Part shown: piece after piece, positions 43,872-49,905 of the stretch
Layout: each line of letters begins with the position of its first letter
Numbering within the stretch: the first letter of the stretch is position 1
Translations under genes and position numbers: made by a program
From: Zygnema cylindricum
Taxonomy: Eukaryota > Streptophyta > Zygnematophyceae > Zygnematales > Zygnemataceae
Reading direction: 5' to 3'
DNA length: 49,905 bases
Assembly: GCA_037447655.1 (NCBI GenBank)
Contig: JBBHKE010003517.1
Location: 1-49,905 of the forward strand
The notes under the pieces: generated by a model
Told to the model about the DNA's origin: nothing
What the model saw: the letters and a program-made list of their open reading frames with translations, nothing else
Databases searched by the model: none

Positions 43872-44070
43872 CACCGCGAATCGTTATTAGTGTTATGAAC
43901 TCTATATCGGCGCCCCCAAATTTTGACATTAATACCTTAAATAGAATAAACTACACTATTTAAGGTCGTGGACCATAATCTGCCACGTCTCATGGCACTA
44001 AATTAGAATGAATGACGCTAATTGTTTCTTTACACTAATAATTTCTCAGCGCTAATAACGATTCGCGGTG
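43872..44070. mobile_element. Stowaway-like MITE, GCGAATCG subtype
   Basis: CACCGCGAATCGTTATTAGTG at the left and its inverted match (GCGCTAATAACGATTCGCGGTG) at the right are flanked by TA (43870-43871 and 44071-44072). It is 199 bp, with the same interior as 44468-44666. Confidence 0.88.
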
Positions 44071-44323
44071 TAGTGTAGCATTTACGGATATTTTAAATTC
44101 GCGACGGCGTACGATTTCCAATATTTTGTACAATACATATATTAATGTATATAATCGTACGGTGAATATTCCATTTTTGCTGTTCCCAAATTAGCATAAA
44201 CGCTGAAATTAGAATTCACCTTTTTTTAAAAAAAAATCAAATTCTTAATTAGCATCAATTACGGTAAATTTTCTTCAACACTATTTAAACTTTGACACTA
44301 CTAACGATTCGCGGTGTACAGTA

Positions 44324-44956
44324 CACCGTCAATCGCTATTAGAGTGTATAACGCCAATTCGATGCCCTTTTTTCAAAAAAAAAAATCCGAAATACAATCC
44401 ATAATTCTATTTTTTCCATTATTCTAATTAGGGTTTTTTTTTTCAATTAGCGTTAATAATGGAAGTACACCGTGAATCGTTATTAGCCTTATGTACGCTA
44501 TATCGGCACCCCAAAATTTTGACATTGATACCTTAAATATAATAAATTACACTATGTAAGGACGTGGACCATAATCTGCCACGTCTCCTGGCACTAAATT
44601 AGAATGAATGACGTTAATTTTTTCTTTACACTAATAATTTCTATACGCTAATAACGATTCAAGGTGTACACTGCGATGGAAATAGTGTGGCGTACGGACA
44701 GGATATTTTCGTACGTCCGTCGACCGTGTGAACAGCGCGACGGTGTACGAATTGTCAGATTCTGTATGAATACACATACTACTGTAGATATCGAAAGGGC
44801 GGGTATTTATTATTCAGGACAACCCAAATTATAGTTAGGGATTAATTAGTATATATATATATATATATATTTTTTTTAAAAGTTCCCGATTAGTGTTAAT
44901 AATACTAATTTTTTTTTACGCTATTTATTCCTTTACTCTTATAGCGATTGACGGTG
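44324..44956. mobile_element. Stowaway-like element containing a nested MITE
   Basis: Ends CACCGTCAATCGCTATTAGAG and, inverted, CACCGTCAATCGCTATAAGAG share the GTC variant and are flanked by TA (44322-44323 and 44957-44958). The MITE at 44468-44666 and a (TA)n tract (about 44850) lie inside. Confidence 0.65.
44468..44666. mobile_element. Stowaway-like MITE nested in 44324-44956
   Basis: CACCGTGAATCGTTATTAGCC at the left and CACCTTGAATCGTTATTAGCG (inverted) at the right are flanked by TA (44466-44467 and 44667-44668). It is 199 bp, with an interior nearly the same as 43872-44070. Confidence 0.88.
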
Positions 44957-44968
44957 TACTGTACAGTA

Positions 44969-45159
44969 CACCGCCAATCGCTATTAGCGTTGTGTACGCT
45001 AATCCCGTCCCACTTTTTTTTTTTTTATTCTCAAATAGAATTATCCACACTATTTAAAAAAAGCCCTAATTCCTAATTAGAGTAATCGATTTCTTCCAAA
45101 ATTTCCAAATTCCCAATTAGCGTACACCACGCTAAATAATAGTATAGCGATTGGCGGTG
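44969..45159. mobile_element. Stowaway-like MITE, GCCAATCG subtype
   Basis: CACCGCCAATCGCTATTAGCG at the left and the inverted CACCGCCAATCGCTATACTAT at the right are flanked by TA (44967-44968 and 45160-45161). It is 191 bp. It sits ten bases from the preceding element, with the palindromic junction TACTGTACAGTA between them. Confidence 0.88.
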
Positions 45160-45161
45160 TA

Positions 45162-46640
45162 CTGTAGTGGCTCTCACGGCAAGTATTTTTTACTTTGCAT
45201 CCTGTACTCGCCAAGGACCTACTATATGACTTCAAATTTTTCAAGGGAGGCTGCCGCGTGGCTATGGGTGAGTCATGAGACGTCCTTTATGACTCACGAA
45301 AGCTGCCGCCGACTGCCACGTACTTGTGGACGTTAGAAATAATGCCAACATTCAAAATGCTGGCATCTCCGATTCACTTGGATCGAAGAGAACTTTCCAG
45401 AACATGTCAAGGGCACGGGCAAAAATCCGAAGTCCGTACTTGGATCGAAGTGGATGTTGTGAACATGGAAAGCGCCGAAAACAGCCTTAACTGACTTTGG
45501 AAAATGTGCCTCGACAAAGTGTGTATTTAACGGCCTACGGTAAATCCGTAAATGGTACAATGATGTTGACGTACGGTTTAAACGAGAAATGCGGGCAGCT
45601 GCTAAAATTTTAAGCTCGGTAAATCAGAAAAATTAATATAAAAATGTAATTAAATCATATTTACCGGAATAATATTAGCCTTTCGATCGGGATATTCCTT
45701 GTTTCACCAACCGCAATCGCGAATATGCGAGTTTCGGTGTCATATTGCCAAATAGGGCATCCTCACGGAAAAGTGGGAGTACTAGAAGTAATTAACTAAT
45801 TATTGCTTATCTCTTTCGGTCTGGAAGGTAAAAAAAAAAAAAAAAAAAGGGTTAGGATTTTCAAATTTAAACCTCCGTACGATACGGAATTTTGTACTAC
45901 TGTACTCTGCTGCTGTGCTGAATGGAGTTCCATCCGAAAAAATCATCGATTTATCATTGTCACGTCACGTTACTCTTACTTCTTCGGTTCTTCCCATGTC
46001 ACCTGCAACCTGCCATTTATTTTACAGCCTTCTTCTTCCGTCTCTAGTTTCCTACCGAATAAAAACAACATATTACAGTAGTACTCCTTTGAGACATCAG
46101 TTCTTTTCTAGGAAACCTGTTTTCGAACCATATTCCCTTTATAGTTCTTTGTACCTCAGAATACTGACTCTGTACTGTAATTTCCGTTAATATGCTTATT
46201 TGAAAGCTCATTTTGTTTCTGTTTTCTGTCGCTGTAACTGTCAACCATTTTACATTTTTCATACCACAACTTCGTTTGGTATTTACTTTTATCTGCCTTT
46301 TTTTATTACCAATGTACGCAAGAAAAAGTCTATGGGTTGAATTTGAAATGCTCTCCCTTCCTTTAACGTTTCCTTGTCAAAGGGAAACAAGAAGGATTAT
46401 TGATAGAGAACAATAATACACGCGGCTTTTTTTGTTTTGTTATGATTTCTCCTGAGTCAAAACTCTCCTTGTAGGGAATAAACAAAACAAGACTTAACGA
46501 TTCGGTTTGCTTACATTTATGAAATACGAGACTGGAGATATGGCTCCTCGTGTTCAAAATGGTGTGATGGAAAGAAAATTTCGTCTTCACAGTTTGACTG
46601 CAAAGGGAGCTGAGCTTAGTGCCAAGCGTCCTCCAGCAAA
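45162..46640. other. Stretch without a recognised gene
   Basis: No protein or RNA gene is recognised. Visible are an imperfect inverted pair GTGAGTCATGAGAC / GACTCACGAAAGC (about 45269-45305), a repeated TTGGATCGAAG (about 45379 and 45439), and an A run at 45831-45848. A 75-residue minus-strand frame at 45333-45560 is open but unrecognised. N-terminal exons of the downstream GPC1-type gene could lie here but could not be identified. Confidence 0.5.
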
Positions 46641-46648
46641 AGTATGAA

Positions 46649-47145
46649 TCAATGCAATGATTAACTTTGGAGAACTTTAGCCATACAGAGTAAGAAAAAC
46701 TTAGACATAGAATAGGAAATAGAAAGTGCGGAAACGCGTGGAAATGCTGAATCTGGTCACCATATATACGCGTGTAGTATGGATAAGCCACATATAGGGT
46801 TTCCATACATTTTGGCAGATTGATACCATGATGCAATGATTAATTCTAGATAACTTTAGCCATAGCATAAGTATTTTACTAATAGTTAATGACTAATGAT
46901 AGCTAACACTAATTTAGCAATAAATAATAAGTAATTTAGAATAAGAGATAGAATTGATTAGAATCGGATTGCTGGAGGAAGTCCAAAAGTGCAAAAATGC
47001 GTAGAATACTGAATCAGGTCACCCTGCCCGAGTTTTCTGGGTATAATACGGATATAGTATGGATAAACTACATGTAGCGTTTCCATACCTTTGCACAAAT
47101 TGAAATTATGCTGCAATGATGAACTTTGGAGAAATTTGGCCATGG
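46649..47145 (+). repeat. Three imperfect direct repeats
   Basis: TGCAATGATTAACTTTGGAG followed by AACTTTAGCCAT recurs in diverged form at about 46652, 46832 and 47111. Between them lie related blocks with GTGC(G/A)(G/A)AAA(C/T)GCGT, CTGAATC(T/A)GGTCACC, TAGTATGGATAA(G/A)C and GTTTCCATAC. This looks like a diverged tandem array of 180-280 bp units. Confidence 0.75.
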
Positions 47146-47437
47146 AATAAGATATAGGACTGATTGAAATAGGATAGCTGGATTTTGGCTCATCGATATT
47201 TCGTGTACTGATGAATAAGACAGACGAAGGCAGGTTGTTGTTTGCGAGTTCTTGAATGAATAAGTGGGGGAAAATGGTAAAAGTGATCGTATATTGTTTT
47301 CTATGTTCAATCTGTGTTCAAACCGTTTCCGAATTGTGGTCAAATTGCTTTCGAATTGGGAAAGAAATGGTGAAAGTGATCCCATGCTTACTATGTTTTT
47401 TTGTCTGTTTTCGGCCTTTGATGTGCCCCTTTTAAAG

Positions 47438-49817
47438 GTGATTGTGAAGGCGAAGGAGGCGCTGACAAAGCAGGCGAGCCAGATTGCGAAGACGGCCGAT
47501 GAGCACGAACACTTCATTAACAAGGTGAACGAGGAGGGGGAAGGAGGGGGAGGGGAGGAGAGGGCGAGAGGAGGTGGAGGGGGAGTGGGAGGGGAAGAGG
47601 GAGAAAAAAAGGGGATGTGGTGCCTGTATTCACGCTGGTTGGTGGCCTCTCTACTATTGACGGTTTTTGGAATCGAGTAAAATTAATATTAATATTAATA
47701 TTAGGAGCTGTTTCTGGTGGTGGGGAAGGAATGAAACTTCACTGGTTTTGGATTGGGAGGCTAGGAATATTTCTATCTTGTGTGTAGTTTGAGGAAATGT
47801 CTTTTGGCATTCGATATTGGACGTTTTTGCTGACGAGGTTGAAAAGAAGTTATGGAAATTTCTGGGCAGTATCAGTTTTAATGACATTAATTTGGTTGCG
47901 ACTGTTTTTGGCCAAATTCGTTAGTGTTAACAACACTATTTAAGGGAGTGCACTACATTCTGCCGCATCTCCCTACACTAAGTATTTTACATTCTAATTG
48001 CGCATTTACACAAATAATCCCTTAGCCCTATTAGCGTTGGGCAGTGTAGTTATGTCTATGGAAGGCGCACTTTCGCATAAGTTCTTGGTTTTGGGTACAA
48101 AGTTTATTTTATTTTTGAATTTTTTCCAAGGTTTGTATTTTGTTTTGCGGGCATGACATGTACTTTAAGAAAGGAAAAGGCATCTTTTGGATGTGGCAGA
48201 TTTGTGGACTACATTTTGTTGCAAGCAATTCAAAATTGCTTAGTTTGTTGCATCACATTCTACACCTGGCTGCTTTTTGTTGAATCTTTTTCTTATAGCT
48301 CTCAAATTCGAAAAAGACAAACCTATGGTTGAGTTTAGAGCGGCTAATTGCACCATTGTTGAAAGATAGCTTGTGAAAACCATGAGATTTGTAAGGTCCA
48401 GCCTGTGGACAAATGTGATAAGTACACGCCTATCGCTATTGCTGTTAATGATAATAGTCCGTTCGCAGTGTTTTTTGACCCAAAAAAAACAAAGTGGTGT
48501 TAATAACACAATTCAAAGGAGTGGACTACAAGCCTTCACTTCTCCCTACTGTAAATTATTAATTCTGAATTACTAATTGTTCCTTCTCATTATTAACGAT
48601 GGGCAGCGTAGTCATCCATTGCTTTGCGTTTTTGTTCTTGCAAAAGCATACTGTGTATCGTGGAACCATTACCGCCTGTGGAACTGAAAAATTTGGCACT
48701 TTTGAATGAAAAAATTGTACTAGATAAATGATGGTTTACTTGCTAATGCTAAAGCCAAAACTCGGTTCAATGAAACGTCAATCAGACTGAGGTTGGCTGT
48801 AAGTGCAGTACTAACTCTCAGTTGTTAACCTGTGGAATTGAAACACAGACGTTATGCAGTAACTAATTGCAAACTTGGTTTCCTTTTTTTATGTGCAGGT
48901 GACTTACTGCGCTGGTGTGGTGGCATTCGGGCTGTTCTGTTATCTTTTGGGATCAAGTACGTCTGTTTCTTCCCCCTTAATGCTTACACTTGAAAGTAGG
49001 CTGTTATGCATATCTACTGTACTAGAGACATGTATGTGGAAGACTTCCCTTTTTTTTAGAGATTTTTACACTGGGGTGACATAAAAGCTTATCATGTGGC
49101 TAGTAATCGTGAGAGATGGGAAAAATTTCCAGCTGTTCTTTTATTTGGTAAAGCTGCTTGTTTCAAGCCTCTTTTTCTGTGCTTGCAGGACCTCAGGATA
49201 TTCCATATGTGTACTGCGCTTTCTTTCTGATCGCTGCACCTTTGAGATGGATCTATTATCGAAGCAAAAAGTGGCACTACTTCTTGCTGGTATTCGGTTT
49301 TTCCATTTTGGAATAGGTTTCCTGCATGCGATTGACAAGATTTTTAAAAGGTCTACATGGACATATTAGCTCAAATTCTGTTAGGTTGTTTATGTCTTCT
49401 TCTTGTCAGCAATAGGGTTTTTTGAGCGATGGTTTGTTTACTCGTAACTGTGAGCTTGTGCAAGTTGTTTCCATGTGAGTATAAATAATGGAAAAAGTGG
49501 AAAGCATAAATTGAAACATTTCAACATATGTGATGTATTTATTTGGCTTGAAATGGGTTTGGGAAGTATTGAAATCTTCAAATGATTTTTGGAGGCTCCT
49601 TTTAAAGCAGAAGAATTCAGTGATGAAGTGCGAAAGGGACAAACTGACGGTGTTATAAATTTCTGGTCGTTATGTTTGCTTAATGTACTTCTTTCTTGTT
49701 TCCATATCCTTGTTATTCCAGGACTTTTGCTATTATGCAAACACCATCTTTACCACCCACCTTTTGTTCTTTCCAAGAAGTGAGAAGTTGTTTCTTGTTT
49801 GTTTCGCTTTTGCTGAG
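47438..49817 (+). CDS. GPC1: Glycerophosphocholine acyltransferase GPC1 (DUF2838 family), partial
   Basis: Four exons are visible: 47438-47524, 48899-48956, 49189-49289 and 49722-49817. The gene continues past the window. All introns are GT-AG and the phases (0, 1, 0) fit; the split A/GA codon restores Arg in [12 protein letters not shown]. The encoded parts are [20 protein letters not shown] with EHFINK, a first membrane segment ([18 protein letters not shown]), [39 protein letters not shown] and [17 protein letters not shown]. The WHYFLLDFCYYAN block is a hallmark of this family. Yeast Gpc1 (YGR149W) and plant homologues are multispanning membrane proteins that acylate glycerophosphocholine to lysophosphatidylcholine. 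The acceptor of the first exon (TTTTAAAG) is weak, and the N-terminal exon and start codon were not found. Confidence 0.85.
47525..47613 (+). repeat. G-rich, quadruplex-prone tract at the start of a GPC1 intron
   Basis: Directly after the donor at 47525 the intron reads GTGAACGAGGAGGGGGAAGG and continues with many runs of three to six G to about 47613. The frame stays open through it, so an unspliced message would read a Glu/Gly-rich tail to 47680. Confidence 0.8.
47908..48046. mobile_element. Degenerate Stowaway-like MITE in a GPC1 intron
   Basis: AATTCGTTAGTGTTAACAAC at the left, an interior with GTGCACTACATTCTGCCGCA, and a right end CTATTAGCGTTGGGCAGTG followed by TA resemble the 43-45 kb MITE family. 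The left terminus is too diverged to fix exactly. Confidence 0.5.
48425..48608. mobile_element. Degenerate Stowaway-like MITE in a GPC1 intron
   Basis: The left end CACGCCTATCGCTATTGC and the inverted right end CGCTGCCCATCGTTAATAATG are flanked by TA (48423-48424 and 48609-48610). The interior (GTGTTAATAACACAATTCAA, GTGGACTACAAGCCTTCACT) matches the 47.9-kb copy. Confidence 0.6.
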
Positions 49818-49905
49818 GTGAGTGCAACTCAAATTAGGCCAATAATTGATACGATTTTTCTCGCATGATAGTTTGCAAAGAATTGTTCTTTTCCAGAGGT
49901 AGGTA

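Larger units (their letters stand above)
43377..44316. mobile_element. Stowaway-like element containing two nested MITEs
   Basis: The left end CACCGCGAATCGTTATTAG followed by TGTCAAAGT, and the inverted right end CACCGCGAATCGTTAGTAG followed by TGTCAAAGT, share the same subterminal sequence and are flanked by TA (43375-43376 and 44317-44318). The elements at 43655-43852 and 43872-44070 lie inside. Confidence 0.6.

Noticed and set aside
49891-49905. A further GPC1 exon starting after TTTTCCAG at the window end
   Set aside because: The nine remaining bases (AGGTAGGTA) do not encode the expected continuation and are too short to judge.

Overview
The window is nuclear DNA of a eukaryote. It has spliced genes with GT-AG introns, a Ty1/copia retrotransposon with long LTRs, several families of non-autonomous DNA transposons, and many simple-sequence tracts. 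There are no operons, no rRNA genes and no convincing functional tRNA genes. The two conserved eukaryotic genes recognised (a GPC1-type acyltransferase and a TRM5-type tRNA methyltransferase) read like green-lineage proteins. Secreted PstS-like phosphate-binding proteins are known from algae, so an alga, perhaps green or streptophyte, is my best guess. The taxonomic call is inference only.

Layout. 1-945: no gene seen. 946-3022: a PIF/Harbinger-like element with a TAA target-site duplication, carrying a large inverted repeat with ~400-bp arms. 3359-11702 and 17510-24894: two copies of one segmental duplication. Each copy starts with a promoter block and a two-exon secreted PstS-like gene, followed by ~6 kb with no clear gene. 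The first PstS gene (3545-4969) is intact. The second (17694-18908) has a one-base deletion just before the phosphate-binding loop. Copy 1 also carries a 655-bp solo LTR with a CCTCT target-site duplication, whose empty site is preserved in copy 2.

11703-17509, between the copies: AT-rich spacer, a broken unrecognised minus-strand ORF, GC-rich tandem repeats, and two correctly phased exons of a TRM5 tRNA methyltransferase (15823-16539). I see no further TRM5 exons in the window. 24721-28464: decayed minus-strand coding-like sequence, interrupted by a hAT-like element (25611-26408, 8-bp TSD CTATTTAG). 28465-33729: repeats, hairpin-bearing inverted-repeat elements and a small TTA-flanked element.

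33730-40175: a complete-length but inactivated copia element on the minus strand. Its primer-binding site matches the anticodon arm of initiator tRNA-Met, as in Drosophila copia, and contains the gag ATG. 40978-45159: a nested cluster of TA-flanked, Stowaway/Tc1-mariner-like MITEs with the terminus CACCG(C/T)(G/C/T)AATCG. 47438-49905: the 5' part of a multi-exon GPC1-type glycerophosphocholine acyltransferase gene on the plus strand, running off the end of the window.

Functionally, the window pairs a duplicated phosphate-scavenging gene with single exons or parts of two housekeeping genes, in a transposon-rich background. Nothing seen links these genes in one pathway.
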